Source of the DNA: Algimonas ampicilliniresistens
Lineage (GTDB): Bacteria > Pseudomonadota > Alphaproteobacteria > Caulobacterales > Maricaulaceae
Length of the DNA: 64,000 bases
Reading direction: 5' to 3'
Assembly (NCBI RefSeq): GCF_030159955.1
Contig: NZ_BSNK01000002.1
Span: forward strand, 372,001-436,000
Position numbers and translations under genes: made by a program. The notes below the pieces were generated by a model. It made no database searches, was not told the origin of the DNA, and was given only the letters and a program-made list of their open reading frames with translations. Of the stretch, positions 43,085-52,977 are shown in pieces. Each line of letters begins with the position of its first letter. Positions within the stretch are counted from its first letter, which is position 1.

Positions 43085-43964
43085 GCCCACATTGTTCAAA
43101 CATGCCCTGCTTCTGACAGTGATGTTGATGACCGCCTGCACGAATAATGCGTCCACAGCCGCGACGCTGCTGGATGCGGAGACGTCGTTACCGCCGCTCC
43201 GCACAATGTTGGAGTGCTTGCCGAGTGAAGCAGCCTTGGTCGCGGCCCACCGCGGGACGGATATAGGGATGAACGAACCGGAAAACTCAATCAGTGCCCT
43301 TGAAAAACTGATCGCTCACGGGACGTTGATGGCGGAAATCGATATTGCTGCGATCAAAGACGGTACGCCGATTATCTTCCATGACGGTGTCTGGGATGAT
43401 CATGCGTCGAGTACTGGTCCAGTGGTCGCAACGTCAGCCGAAGCGTTCGCACGGTTGCGGCTCAAGGATGCAAAAGGATCGGTCGGTGGTGAGCCTGTGC
43501 CGACTTTGGCCGCCATGCTCGACGCCGCTAAAGACCGAATCTATCTCGAAATCGATTTCAAGACATCCGCTGACATGGAGACCGCGATCAATATGATACG
43601 CGCGCGCGATATGGCTGACCAGGTGGTCCTGATTGCGACCGACGATATGGAAGCCGAGGCTTTAGCGCCTTATGCGGGCGAGTTTCTAATGTCACTTCCA
43701 CGTGCGCGGAAACGGATTGTCGCCAACGCCAAACAGGGGGTTTGGATTGGCGGGGGCTGGCGCGACGGCGACGAAAAGCGGATCCAAAACCGCCATTATG
43801 TGATCGGGGCGCAATGGAAGAAAAACCCGGCGCAGTTGGCGAAAGCGGCCCAGGCCCTTGATATTCTCGTGACTGATCAGGCCCTTCGCTATAAACCAAT
43901 TGCGGGTCTGAAGACCACGGGGGCCTTCCGGGCCTGCCTCAAAGCAGGCACCGACGCAGGTTAA
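43074..43964 (+). CDS. Glycerophosphodiester phosphodiesterase-family lipoprotein
   Basis: 296 residues. Lipobox LMTAC (Cys22) after a hydrophobic signal; mature enzyme likely periplasmic. GDPD motifs: VAAHRGTDIGMNEPENSISAL (active-site His and Glu) and MAEIDIAAIKDGTPIIFHDGVWDD (metal-binding Glu/Asp and His). The family hydrolyses glycerophosphodiesters, but divergent members have other substrates. It starts 25 bp from the mnmE start with overlapping promoters and ends overlapping mscS by 4 bp. Confidence 0.87.
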   Translation: MTAKPTLFKHALLLTVMLMTACTNNASTAATLLDAETSLPPLRTMLECLPSEAALVAAHRGTDIGMNEPENSISALEKLIAHGTLMAEIDIAAIKDGTPIIFHDGVWDDHASSTGPVVATSAEAFARLRLKDAKGSVGGEPVPTLAAMLDAAKDRIYLEIDFKTSADMETAINMIRARDMADQVVLIATDDMEAEALAPYAGEFLMSLPRARKRIVANAKQGVWIGGGWRDGDEKRIQNRHYVIGAQWKKNPAQLAKAAQALDILVTDQALRYKPIAGLKTTGAFRACLKAGTDAG

Positions 43965-44812
43965 TCGCTAATCGCTGAGTCAGCTTTTGCCATGTGAATG
44001 ACGCGCTGCGGGAAGGGAATTTCGACACCCGCATTATCGAGCGTGCTTTTGATCGCGATGCGGAGGTCCGTCGCGCGGCGAAGCCAGTCATCGCCCGGTA
44101 ACCAGCAGCGGCAGGACAGATTGATCGCGCTATCCCCGAAACCCATCACATAAAGCTCGGGCGGGGTCGGTGCCGAGTTCGATGCGTCGGCATAGTCATT
44201 CATCAGACCGAGGAGTAATTCACGCACGGCCTCAAGATCCGTGCTGTAACCCACACCAATATCGATGATCGCCTTTCGGTTCATATGACGGCCGAAATTT
44301 TGCACCCGATTGCCCCAGATCTGACTGTTCGGCAGGAAGATGGCGACGTTTTCAGGGTTACGAAGGGTTGTGTTGAACAGGCCAATTTCTTCGACCGTGC
44401 CCAGCACGCCCGCTAAGTCGACGAACTCACCGACTTTGAGCGGTCGAAGCACCAACAGCATGACGCCGGCGGCGATATTGGCCAGTGTATCACGCAGAGC
44501 GAGACCAATTGCGAGACCAGCGGCCCCGAAGATCGCGATCAGAGCCGATGGCGGAACGCCGAGCTTGATCAGCACGGCGTAGAGCGTCATCGACAGGATG
44601 ATGTAGAACAGCACGCTGGCCAGTACAGGCCGCAAAGTCGCATCCAGATGACTACCGCCAAATTTTGATCGACGTAAGCGCTTGCTGAGCCCGCGCCCGA
44701 CAATCAGGCCCGCGATGAAGATCAATATGGCGGAGACAACATTCCCGCCCAGCGTCAGCAGAATTGGAAATTGGTCCTGAGCGAGTGCCCAATATTCAGC
44801 GATCATATCCAT
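43961..44812 (-). CDS. mscS: Small-conductance mechanosensitive channel, MscS family
   Basis: 283 residues, similar in size to E. coli MscS (286). Three N-terminal helices, with the pore helix glycine/alanine pattern GAAGLAIGLALRDTLANIAAGVMLLVLRP, then the cytoplasmic beta domain (VLGTVEEIGLFNTTLRN, IFLPNSQIW). AGGA precedes ATG 44812. It sits in the place where parB-parA normally follow holA in Caulobacter. A second, longer MscS-like gene lies at 51.5 kb. Confidence 0.93.
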   Translation of the reverse strand: MDMIAEYWALAQDQFPILLTLGGNVVSAILIFIAGLIVGRGLSKRLRRSKFGGSHLDATLRPVLASVLFYIILSMTLYAVLIKLGVPPSALIAIFGAAGLAIGLALRDTLANIAAGVMLLVLRPLKVGEFVDLAGVLGTVEEIGLFNTTLRNPENVAIFLPNSQIWGNRVQNFGRHMNRKAIIDIGVGYSTDLEAVRELLLGLMNDYADASNSAPTPPELYVMGFGDSAINLSCRCWLPGDDWLRRATDLRIAIKSTLDNAGVEIPFPQRVIHMAKADSAISD

Positions 44813-44834
44813 GAGAGACTTTATCCTATGAGGA

Positions 44835-45896
44835 TCAGGCGGCCCGGCGACGGGCGGCGAAATTAGCGAGGCCGAATAAAAGGCGCTCAGTCAGGGCTTC
44901 GGCAGGCGCGCCTGTGCTTTTGAGCTGGCGCTCTACCATTTGGCATTGTGAAAGGGCAGATCGGAGTGCACGCCCATTCCAGCGGTTGAGTGTATTGACG
45001 AACCCGTCTTCTGCCATGCCAAAGACGGGCGGACGCAGGCTTCGCGTCGCCGATAACGCGCTATCCCCCCGATCCATGCGGGCCGAGGCTTCGCACAACC
45101 GTAAGACATGGCGCTGTAGGGCAAAATGAATGGCGATGGGGCTGGTTTTGGCTTCGACGGCGCGTCGATAGCGCGCATCCAGACTGTCGATTCGTCCAAA
45201 CAGCGCGTCCTGAATGATCGGGTCGATGGCAGAGCCCTGCGCGCCAGCGGCAACCGCGCGAACATCTTCAGGCGTGACGGTCGCACCGTCTTCTGTCCCG
45301 TAACCTTTATACAGCGCCATTTTTTCAACCTCACCAGCGGCGAGCGCATGATCACCCTCCAGCAGCGGCACCCAAAGATCGAGCGCGTCCGGGGTAATTG
45401 CAATCCCGATCCCATCAAGCTGGTCGCGAACTTGATCGCGGCGCGCTCGCGCCCCAAGCGGGTAGCACCCCAGCGCCCCAATGTGACGCGCGGCTTCGGC
45501 GGATTTGCGCACAGCAGAGCGTGTTGAAAGATCGCCCGCTTCTATGACGAGTTTGGCCTCGACGCGGCTTGGGTCTGCGTCGATCTGCTTGATGATTTTG
45601 GCGATGGCGGCGCCGGATCGTTCGTGATCAAGGCGGAGTCGGACCAGACGCGTTCCGCCAAGCAAGCTCATCGCGCTCATTTCATCCATCAGGCGGGCGG
45701 GATCACTGATGAGGTCATCGGATGTGAGGACAGTCGCGCCAAAGGCCGGATCAACATCCGGCGCAAGTGTTTGGATTAGCGCGGCTGCGCGGGTTTTGAC
45801 CAAGCCCCGATCAGGACCGAACAGCAGCGCGCCGATAATATCTTGCGGCGGGGCCGATAGAAATCGGGCTTGACGCGCGCCGGTAATCTTTACCAT
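44835..45896 (-). CDS. holA: DNA polymerase III delta subunit
   Basis: 353 residues. ALLFGPDRGLVKTRAAALIQ is the AAA+-like N-terminus of HolA, and the MALYKGYGTEDGATVTPEDVRAVAAG domain II segment and ALQRHVLRLCEA follow. It opens the sliding clamp. AAGGGGG is 6 nt before ATG 45896. It follows lptE by 49 bp in the leuS-lptE-holA operon. Confidence 0.92.
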   Translation of the reverse strand: MVKITGARQARFLSAPPQDIIGALLFGPDRGLVKTRAAALIQTLAPDVDPAFGATVLTSDDLISDPARLMDEMSAMSLLGGTRLVRLRLDHERSGAAIAKIIKQIDADPSRVEAKLVIEAGDLSTRSAVRKSAEAARHIGALGCYPLGARARRDQVRDQLDGIGIAITPDALDLWVPLLEGDHALAAGEVEKMALYKGYGTEDGATVTPEDVRAVAAGAQGSAIDPIIQDALFGRIDSLDARYRRAVEAKTSPIAIHFALQRHVLRLCEASARMDRGDSALSATRSLRPPVFGMAEDGFVNTLNRWNGRALRSALSQCQMVERQLKSTGAPAEALTERLLFGLANFAARRRAA

Positions 45897-45945
45897 GTCG
45901 GCCCCCTTAAGAGCGTCCGTTTTACCTTGATCAAGGCTACGCTGA

Positions 45946-46470
45946 TCAAGGCTGAGAGGGGTCGGCGTCGGCCTGATCGATCAAGGCGAGCGCGATTTCG
46001 CTGAGCAGTTCGTCGGCGACTTCGCGAGAGGCGCGTTCAACCGCTTCGTCCGACGTGGTGAGCAGGCTGTAAGGGTCCTCATCAGCCGAATAACTGGCTG
46101 TGCGCTGGGCAGTGCCTGTTTTGATGACGGTTCCGTCCTTGATCCGGACCAAAGACCACTCCGCTATCACAATACTATCGAAGCGACTGGCGAAATCTTG
46201 TGCGGTTAGGCCGAGACCGACGCGTAGAGCTCCTGGGCGCACTAAGACGCGATATTGTGGCGTCGCGCTGGTGCTGATCCGGTCAGCCAGTCTTTGTTGG
46301 ATCAAAAAACCAGCGGCCCGGTCGCCCTCATCCTCGCCATCATCAATCACAACATCAAGCTGATTAAACGCCGCCTTGCCGCCCGGGGTGGCATTGAGCG
46401 GCGTGAACCCAGCACAGGCTGTGAGCGTGGTTGACAAGGCGAGAGCGGCAGTGACGAGAAGATGTTTCAT
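45946..46470 (-). CDS. lptE: LPS-assembly lipoprotein LptE
   Basis: 174 residues. Lipobox LTAC (Cys19) followed by [12 protein letters not shown], then LptE-like segments [26 protein letters not shown] and [37 protein letters not shown]. The family plugs the LptD barrel in the outer membrane. It overlaps the leuS stop by 4 bp and precedes holA, the conserved alphaproteobacterial order. Confidence 0.9.
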   Translation of the reverse strand: MKHLLVTAALALSTTLTACAGFTPLNATPGGKAAFNQLDVVIDDGEDEGDRAAGFLIQQRLADRISTSATPQYRVLVRPGALRVGLGLTAQDFASRFDSIVIAEWSLVRIKDGTVIKTGTAQRTASYSADEDPYSLLTTSDEAVERASREVADELLSEIALALIDQADADPSQP

Positions 46471-49046
46471 TGTGCGACTATATTCACGATCCGGCCCGGA
46501 ACAACAATCACCTTTCGAACGGTTTGCCCGTCCAATGTGCGAACAATATTCGGCTCAGACAAAGCAGCCGCCTCAATGTCGTCTTTTGACAAACCCGCTG
46601 GCACGGTTATTTCGCCGCGTCGCTTACCATTGACTTGGATTGGCAAGGTCACTTCATCCTCGACCAGCATAGCATTATCGAGCTGTGGCCACGGGGCTGT
46701 CGCGACCAAACCCTCGCCGCCTAACGCGCTCCAGCATTCTTCAGACAGATGCGGCATGAAGGGCGCGATAGAGCGGATCAGAATGCCGAGCGCTTCCATC
46801 CGCACGGCGTCCTGCCCGTCATATTTAGACAGCGCGTTGGTCAGTTCATAAATCTGCGCGACGGACGTATTGAAGCGGAAGGCTTCGATACCCGCTGTGA
46901 TTTTCTCAAGTGCCTTATGCGCGCTGCGGCGCAAGGCGAGGGCGTCGCCAGTTGCCTTCGGGTCGGACGCCGTTGGTGAATGATCCGGCACATCGGTCTG
47001 TTCGACAATGCGCCAGACTTTTTTCTGGAAATTCCACGCGCCGCGCACGCCGTCCTCACTCCATTCGACATCGCGTTCGGGCGGGCTGTCTGACAGCACG
47101 AACCAGCGCGCCACGTCCGCACCATAGGTTTCGATAATGTCGTTCGGGTCCACGACGTTCTTTTTGGACTTGGACATTTTGATGACGTCGCCCTTCGTCA
47201 CGATCTTGCCGGTCGGCATATGGATCAACGCGCCGTCTTTTTCCGTCACTTCGGCCGGAACGACCCACTCTTGATCGCCAATGTCGTAAGTCGCATGCGT
47301 GACCATGCCTTGTGTGAACAGACCCGCAAACGGCTCGCCCGCCGGCAGGTCAAGCAGTCCACAATCGCGCAAACCGCGCGTGAAGAAACGCGAATAGAGC
47401 AGGTGCAGCACAGCATGTTCCACACCGCCGACATATTGGTCGACGGGCAGCCAAGCGGAGGCCGCCGCCTTATCAAAGGGCGATCCGTTCGGTCCGGCGA
47501 AACGGGCATAATACCAAGATGAGTCCCCGAATGTGTCGAGCGTATCGGTCTCGCGTTCAGCCTCACCGCCGCATTTAGGGCAGGCGACCTGTTTAAAGGT
47601 CGGGTGGCGATCCAGCGGATTACCGGGGATGGTCAGGTCAATATGATCATAGGGCAATTCGACGGGTAGCTGATCTTCCGGAACCGGGACGGCCCCGCAA
47701 CTGTCGCAGTGAATAACCGGGATCGGGCAACCCCAATAGCGCTGACGGGACACGCCCCAATCGCGCAGGCGGTACTGGATCGTGCCTTCGCCCAGGCCAA
47801 GCTCTTCGATCATCGCGATGGCCGCGGCTTTGGCCTGATCGATTTCCAAACCATCAAGCGAGAATGTGTCCCGCCCAGCCACTGGAATGGGGGCCGTCGA
47901 ATTAAAGATCGTGCCCGGACCCGTATAGGCCTCGTCTTCGACTGTGAAATCATCGCCCTCCGGCGTGACCACAGGCAAAACGGGTAGACCATATTTGCGC
48001 GCAAAATCCAGATCACGCTGATCATGGGCGGGACAAGCAAAGATCGCGCCCGTGCCGTAGCCCATCAGGACGAAATTCGCGACCCAGACCGGAAGCGTCT
48101 CGCCTGTAAACGGATGCGTTACGCGCAGCCCCGTATCGATGCCGAGTTTCGGCGCTTGGGCGATGGCTTCCTCGGACGTGCCGATCTTGGCGCAGTCTGC
48201 GCGAAACGCATCCAGCTCGGGCCGTGTCTCGGCCAATTGCTTGGTCAGAGGATGATCAGGAGACAGGGCAACAAAGCTCGCGCCAAACAGTGTGTCGGGT
48301 CGGGTCGTAAAGACTTCAATATCCGCATCGGAATCGGTGGCGGCTTCGAACCGCATCTGCAAGCCTTCTGACTTCCCGATCCAGTTGCTTTGCATCGTCC
48401 GGACTTTCTCTGGCCAGCGGTCGAGCGTTTCCAAACCTTCGAGCAGCTCTTCGGCATAGTCGGTAATTTTGAAGAACCATTGCTGCATGTCGCGCTGTTC
48501 GACCGTCGCGCCTGAGCGCCAGCCTTTACCGTCAATGACTTGCTCATTGGCCAGCACCGTATTGTCGACGGGGTCCCAATTGACCTTGGCGGTCTTGGAA
48601 TAGACCAGACCTTTTTCCCAGAATTTCAGGAAAATGCGCTGCTGCTCGGTGTAATAGCTGACGTCGCAGGTTGCGAATTCGCGCGTCCAGTCCAGCGCAA
48701 AGCCGAGCCGTTTCATTGGGGCGCGCATCTGTTCGATATTGGCGTAGGTCCAATCCTTGGGATGGCCGCCGGTCTCGATCGCTGCGTTTTCCGCGGGCAT
48801 CCCAAACGCGTCCCAGCCCATCGGGTGCAGCACCTCAAATCCTTGCGCCCGTTTATAGCGCGCGACGACATCGCCCATGGCGTAGTTGCGCACATGGCCC
48901 ATATGGATGCGCCCGCTTGGGTAGGGGAACATTTCCAGCGCGTAGAATTTCGGCTTGGGCGAGTGGTCGTCCGCCGTAAAAACGTCGGCATCGTCCCAAT
49001 GGGACTGCCACTTGGGTTCGGTTTCGGATGGATTATAGGCAGGCAT
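46467..49046 (-). CDS. leuS: Leucyl-tRNA synthetase
   Basis: 859 residues, normal bacterial length. Start [16 protein letters not shown] is standard; the HIGH motif reads HMGH (residues 48-51 in [11 protein letters not shown]) and the KMSKS motif [11 protein letters not shown] is intact. The editing domain and C-terminal domain are present. First gene of leuS-lptE-holA; its stop overlaps the lptE start by 4 bp. DUF3576, often its upstream neighbour, is not adjacent here. Confidence 0.98.
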   Translation of the reverse strand: MPAYNPSETEPKWQSHWDDADVFTADDHSPKPKFYALEMFPYPSGRIHMGHVRNYAMGDVVARYKRAQGFEVLHPMGWDAFGMPAENAAIETGGHPKDWTYANIEQMRAPMKRLGFALDWTREFATCDVSYYTEQQRIFLKFWEKGLVYSKTAKVNWDPVDNTVLANEQVIDGKGWRSGATVEQRDMQQWFFKITDYAEELLEGLETLDRWPEKVRTMQSNWIGKSEGLQMRFEAATDSDADIEVFTTRPDTLFGASFVALSPDHPLTKQLAETRPELDAFRADCAKIGTSEEAIAQAPKLGIDTGLRVTHPFTGETLPVWVANFVLMGYGTGAIFACPAHDQRDLDFARKYGLPVLPVVTPEGDDFTVEDEAYTGPGTIFNSTAPIPVAGRDTFSLDGLEIDQAKAAAIAMIEELGLGEGTIQYRLRDWGVSRQRYWGCPIPVIHCDSCGAVPVPEDQLPVELPYDHIDLTIPGNPLDRHPTFKQVACPKCGGEAERETDTLDTFGDSSWYYARFAGPNGSPFDKAAASAWLPVDQYVGGVEHAVLHLLYSRFFTRGLRDCGLLDLPAGEPFAGLFTQGMVTHATYDIGDQEWVVPAEVTEKDGALIHMPTGKIVTKGDVIKMSKSKKNVVDPNDIIETYGADVARWFVLSDSPPERDVEWSEDGVRGAWNFQKKVWRIVEQTDVPDHSPTASDPKATGDALALRRSAHKALEKITAGIEAFRFNTSVAQIYELTNALSKYDGQDAVRMEALGILIRSIAPFMPHLSEECWSALGGEGLVATAPWPQLDNAMLVEDEVTLPIQVNGKRRGEITVPAGLSKDDIEAAALSEPNIVRTLDGQTVRKVIVVPGRIVNIVAQ

Positions 49047-49134
49047 GGCGGGCGGTTCGTTAGAAAACTGGAAACCGCGCTCTAGCCGGGTGAAGGCGCG
49101 GGGTTAAGGGGTTTTCTCGGCTGGCTTGAAATAG

Positions 49135-49156
49135 AAAAAGCGCCCCAGAGGGCGCT
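49135..49156 (-). terminator. Intrinsic terminator downstream of the S9 peptidase gene
   Basis: Minus-strand stem AGCGCCC/GGGCGCT (49139-49156) with a 4-nt loop, followed by U-rich TTTTT (49139-49135). Placed after the S9 peptidase gene and before leuS. Confidence 0.7.
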
Positions 49157-49170
49157 CATTGTAGAGTTGG

Positions 49171-49195
49171 TCCGAGCGGCTTGAGACCGCTCGGA
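49171..49195. repeat. Hairpin adjacent to the S9 peptidase gene end
   Basis: TCCGAGCGG/CCGCTCGGA, 9-bp perfect arms with a 7-nt loop, just upstream of the terminator in the minus-strand transcript; may stabilise the mRNA 3' end or aid termination. Confidence 0.45.
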
Positions 49196-49206
49196 GAATT
49201 ATCGCG

Positions 49207-51414
49207 TTAGTCAGCCAACTTCTGCAGCAGATAGACATGCTGCAGCGCCAGACGTTTGGCAGTCTCTTTCAAATTGGCGGCTGCGCTGTGGCCGCCATCA
49301 ATATTCTCATAATAGAGGAAGTCGTGACCTTGATCGTCCATTCGCTGCGCAAACTTCCGCGCGTGGCCAGGATGAACGCGGTCATCCTTGGTCGAGGTGA
49401 TCAGGAAGACTTCCGGATAATCGACGCCTTCACGTAGATTATGATAGGGGCTGATCCGGCGGAGAAATTCGCCTTCGACCGCGTCATCCGGATTGCCATA
49501 CTCGCCCATCCACGATGCGCCAGCCAATAATTTATGGAAGCGCTGCATGTCGAGCAGGGGCACAGCAATGATGGCGGCATTGAATAAATCAGGCCGTTGC
49601 GTTGTCATCACGCCCGTCAGCAGACCGCCATTCGACCCGCCTTCGACGCCCAAATGGTCAGGTGAGGTTACGCCGGCATCGATCAGATCTTCGGCGACTG
49701 CGATGAAGTCGTCATAGATGCGCTGACGTTCGGTCTTCAGACCCGCTTGGTGCCAGTTCGGACCATATTCACCACCACCCCGAATATTGGCGAGCACATA
49801 AACGCCGCCATTTTCAAGCCAGAGCTTACCGCGCGTGGCGGAGTAAGCTGGGTTGAGCGAAATTTCGAACCCGCCATAGCCATAGAGCAGCGTTGGGTTC
49901 TGGCCGTTCATCTCCGCATCTTTGGCGCGGACGATGAAGTAAGGGACTTTGGTTCCGTCTGCTGACGTCGCGAATTTCTGTTCGCTGACCATATTGGTCG
50001 CGTCGAACCAATCCGGCAGAGACTTGGCCGCGATCGGGGTCAGGTCGGCCTTGGATGTGTCGATCGTGTAAAGCGTATCAGGGGTGAGGAAATCCTCGGC
50101 TGATAAGAAGGCAATCGACTCCTTATTATTGGTTCTGCCGACACCAGCCGCGCCGTTTTCGGGAAGAGCAATCCGCGTGGATGTCCAGTTTTCACCGTCC
50201 CAATCAAACGCATGAACAGAGCCTTTAACGTCGGTCGTGGTCGACAGCAGGACTTTATCCTTGGTCGCGCCGTAACCACCCATCGAGCTTTTCTCGTCCG
50301 GGCTATAGACAAGATGCAAGTCGGCAATCTGGCCATCATCGGCGAAATCATCCCAAGCAAAGCTAACCAGATCGCCGGATTTAAAGTCGCGCCAATCTTC
50401 ATTGAGGGACAGTAGCATTTGTCCTTTAAAGACAGAGCCGAGATTGGATTTTGTCGGGACGGGGAACTTCACAGCCTCGCCTACCGTACCGTCTTCGTTG
50501 CGCGGGAACCAGAATGTGTCAGTGTCGTAGAACGACGTCGATTGCGAGGTCATGATCTCGCGGCGACCATCGGACAGTTCGAGAACGCCCGGCCAATAGC
50601 CAACATCCGTCTGATTACCGCGCCCAATTTCTACTGAGTCTTCGAGCGCCTGCCCTCGGGTCCAGATCCGCGCCGTGCTCGGATAACCGGAATCGGTCAT
50701 TGTGCCTTCGCCAAAGTCGACGGCGACCACCATCGTATCCGCATCAACCCAATCCATCGTACCTTTGGATTCGGGGGTGACGAAACCACCTTCGACGAAT
50801 TCACCCGTCTCACTATTAAACTCACGACGAACCACGGCGTCCTTGCCACCGTCTGAGAGGTTGACGATACAGAGCGCGTAGTCGGGCGCGAGGCAGTTAT
50901 TGCCTTTATAAACCCAGTTCTTGTCTTCGTCCGCCGCCAGCTTGTCGAAATCGAGCACGGTTTCCCATTCAGTGCTATCCGACAAATAGCTATCAAGGCT
51001 GGTTTTGCGCCAAACACCGCGCACATGGGTCTCGTCCTGCCAGAAATTATGCGCAGCACCCGCCCGATAAGACACATAAGGAATTTTGTCTTGGCTCTGC
51101 AGGATGCCGAGCGCGTCTTGATACAGAGTTTCATAGCGCGGGTCGGCCATCAGCCGGTCGAGCGACCCTTTGTTCCATTCGCGGACTTGATCCAGCGCCG
51201 CTTCGCCTTCGACCTCTTCGAGCCAAAGATGGTCCTCATCACGCATACCGTCTGCATCATAGACGACGGGCACATAGCTGTCGGCCACTTCAGTCGTGAC
51301 GGTTTCGCTTGTGACGGTGTCGGGCGTATCGTTCACAGCTGTCTCTTTCGTGTCGGAACAGGCGGCCAATATCAGCGCCATGGCGCTGGTCGCCAAAAGT
51401 GTTTTGGTGGTCAT
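49207..51414 (-). CDS. Prolyl oligopeptidase family (S9A) lipoprotein
   Basis: 735 residues. GGAG is 6 nt before ATG 51414. A lipobox (ILAAC, Cys19) suggests membrane attachment. The N-terminal half is a beta-propeller; the C-terminal catalytic domain has nucleophile elbow GGSNGGLLTG, TSTKDDRVHPGHARKF with the acid, and DGGHSAA with the histidine. Hydrolyses proline-containing peptides. The gene ends at an intrinsic terminator. Confidence 0.95.
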   Translation of the reverse strand: MTTKTLLATSAMALILAACSDTKETAVNDTPDTVTSETVTTEVADSYVPVVYDADGMRDEDHLWLEEVEGEAALDQVREWNKGSLDRLMADPRYETLYQDALGILQSQDKIPYVSYRAGAAHNFWQDETHVRGVWRKTSLDSYLSDSTEWETVLDFDKLAADEDKNWVYKGNNCLAPDYALCIVNLSDGGKDAVVRREFNSETGEFVEGGFVTPESKGTMDWVDADTMVVAVDFGEGTMTDSGYPSTARIWTRGQALEDSVEIGRGNQTDVGYWPGVLELSDGRREIMTSQSTSFYDTDTFWFPRNEDGTVGEAVKFPVPTKSNLGSVFKGQMLLSLNEDWRDFKSGDLVSFAWDDFADDGQIADLHLVYSPDEKSSMGGYGATKDKVLLSTTTDVKGSVHAFDWDGENWTSTRIALPENGAAGVGRTNNKESIAFLSAEDFLTPDTLYTIDTSKADLTPIAAKSLPDWFDATNMVSEQKFATSADGTKVPYFIVRAKDAEMNGQNPTLLYGYGGFEISLNPAYSATRGKLWLENGGVYVLANIRGGGEYGPNWHQAGLKTERQRIYDDFIAVAEDLIDAGVTSPDHLGVEGGSNGGLLTGVMTTQRPDLFNAAIIAVPLLDMQRFHKLLAGASWMGEYGNPDDAVEGEFLRRISPYHNLREGVDYPEVFLITSTKDDRVHPGHARKFAQRMDDQGHDFLYYENIDGGHSAAANLKETAKRLALQHVYLLQKLAD

Positions 51415-51512
51415 GAAAGTCTCCGCAAATGGGTTTGGAGACGGTTTAGCGCTCTAGCGGCGCAAGGCAAGTGGGCGGCTAAAGGTTGACCCTCGGGCTA
51501 GCAGAACAACAA

Positions 51513-52835
51513 TCACTCGGTTTTTGCGCTGTCGTCTAGAAGATCGGTTCCGTTTTCGTCTTGGCTTAATTGGGCCCGTTCTTCGGCGACCCGTTCAACA
51601 ATGGTCGTTTCGGCATCCGTATCCAGCACTTCGCGCACGGTGGGCTTGGTAGGGGCCTTCTTCGTCATGCGGTTTTCTGGCTTCGAGCCCGTCGTTTTAG
51701 GGAGTTCAACGCCGCCATCGACCCGCAAGCGGTAGAGCGGTTCAGGCAGGGAGAAGCCGTCTGCCTCTAACACATCTTTGACGTCACGAATGGCTTGGCT
51801 TCGGGCTGTTCCAAATCCTGTCTCGCGCTGGTCGATCCAACCAAAGAAATCGATCAAAATTGAACTGTCACCCACTTCGACAATCATCCCACTGGGGGCG
51901 GGGTCTGTCAGGACAAAGGGCAGCTCTGACATGGCTTTGACCCCGACGGCGATGGCCGACACAGGATCATCGGCGCTGTCGACACCCACGCGAAAGGAAA
52001 AACGTCGTTCCGAATTGGTGCTATAATTCAAGATGTCGGCCTTGAAGACTTTGGCATTGGGAATACGCAGATGATTGCCATCCAGCGTCATCAGAATGGT
52101 GGCCCGTGTGTTGAGCCGGACGACCAGACCCTCATTGCCGTCAATGATGACATGGTCGCCCGCGCGAAACGGTTGACGGATCGATAGCAGCAGCGACGCG
52201 ATATAATTCTCGACCGTGTCGCGCACGCCAAAACCGAGCGCGATCCCGATGATCCCTGCGCCGCCTAAAACCGTCCCGACCAAAGCGGTCGCCCCAAGGA
52301 TATTCAGCGCCACGACAATCCCGATCATCACGAAAGCGAGACGAATAGCCGTTGCGATCAATTCGGCGAGAAACGGGTTGCCCGCCATACGTCGGATCAG
52401 TCCGGTCCGGCTGGCGAGCAAACGTCCGAGCAGGAAAATCGCGACCAAAGCGATCAAGGCGGCCGCGATTAACGGTAGAGCCCGAACAAATTGCGTACTC
52501 AATTCCGTAGTCCGGTCGACGAGGGGCGTGACATTATCGGTCACGCCCAGCGTGCGAATAATCTCGTCCTGAACCGCGACCACCCCATCGACACGCTGCG
52601 CAATGCGCACAGCGCGTTCGGCCGCTTCCGTATTCGCGGCTTCACCAGCCAAGGTGACGACGCTATTTTGTACTGTAACCGAGACCTCTTCCGTGTCTCC
52701 AAGCTGGCTGTAAATCCCGGTCAGTCGCTCGGCGATCTGGGCATCGGACGGACCATTCCCGACTGTAATGGCTGCATCCTGCGCAAAAGCGGAGAGTGGT
52801 AGCAAGAGCGTGAGAAGAAGGATCAGAGTGCGCAT
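51513..52835 (-). CDS. BON-domain MscS-family mechanosensitive channel
   Basis: 440 residues. Signal peptide (LLLTLLLPLSAFAQ) then a BON domain (about 22-95, ERLTGIYSQLGDTEEVSVTVQNSVVTLAGEA), three helices (about 118-205) ending in the pore pattern GTVLGGAGIIGIALGFGVRDTVENYIAS, the cytoplasmic MscS region (VIIDGNEGLVVRLNTRATILMTLDGNHLRIPN), and an about 70-residue C-terminal polar tail with Lys/Glu. A periplasmic BON domain on an MscS channel is a recognisable architecture, probably sensing envelope state. Confidence 0.92.
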   Translation of the reverse strand: MRTLILLLTLLLPLSAFAQDAAITVGNGPSDAQIAERLTGIYSQLGDTEEVSVTVQNSVVTLAGEAANTEAAERAVRIAQRVDGVVAVQDEIIRTLGVTDNVTPLVDRTTELSTQFVRALPLIAAALIALVAIFLLGRLLASRTGLIRRMAGNPFLAELIATAIRLAFVMIGIVVALNILGATALVGTVLGGAGIIGIALGFGVRDTVENYIASLLLSIRQPFRAGDHVIIDGNEGLVVRLNTRATILMTLDGNHLRIPNAKVFKADILNYSTNSERRFSFRVGVDSADDPVSAIAVGVKAMSELPFVLTDPAPSGMIVEVGDSSILIDFFGWIDQRETGFGTARSQAIRDVKDVLEADGFSLPEPLYRLRVDGGVELPKTTGSKPENRMTKKAPTKPTVREVLDTDAETTIVERVAEERAQLSQDENGTDLLDDSAKTE

Positions 52836-52964
52836 AGGATCTCAATGAATGGGGCGAGAACGAGTTCCACCTTATAAACATGAGTTCGTGATGAGACGAC
52901 AGGCTTTCACGTGCTCTATTTCCCAACATCTATTTCAACGACTGGGCGGAATGCCTTCTCTCCT

Positions 52965-52970
52965 CTATAT
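52965..52970 (+). promoter_or_regulatory. -10-like element next to the dapF start
   Basis: CTATAT lies 7 nt before ATG 52978, and no ribosome-binding sequence intervenes. The same CTATATnGGGC-type sequence precedes mnmE and resembles that of mnmG. Confidence 0.45.
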
Positions 52971-52977
52971 GGGCTCT

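Noticed and set aside
45925-45936. CCTTGATCAAGG palindrome between holA and lptE
   Set aside because: Too short (12 bp) and within an operon gap; no evidence that it is a regulatory site.
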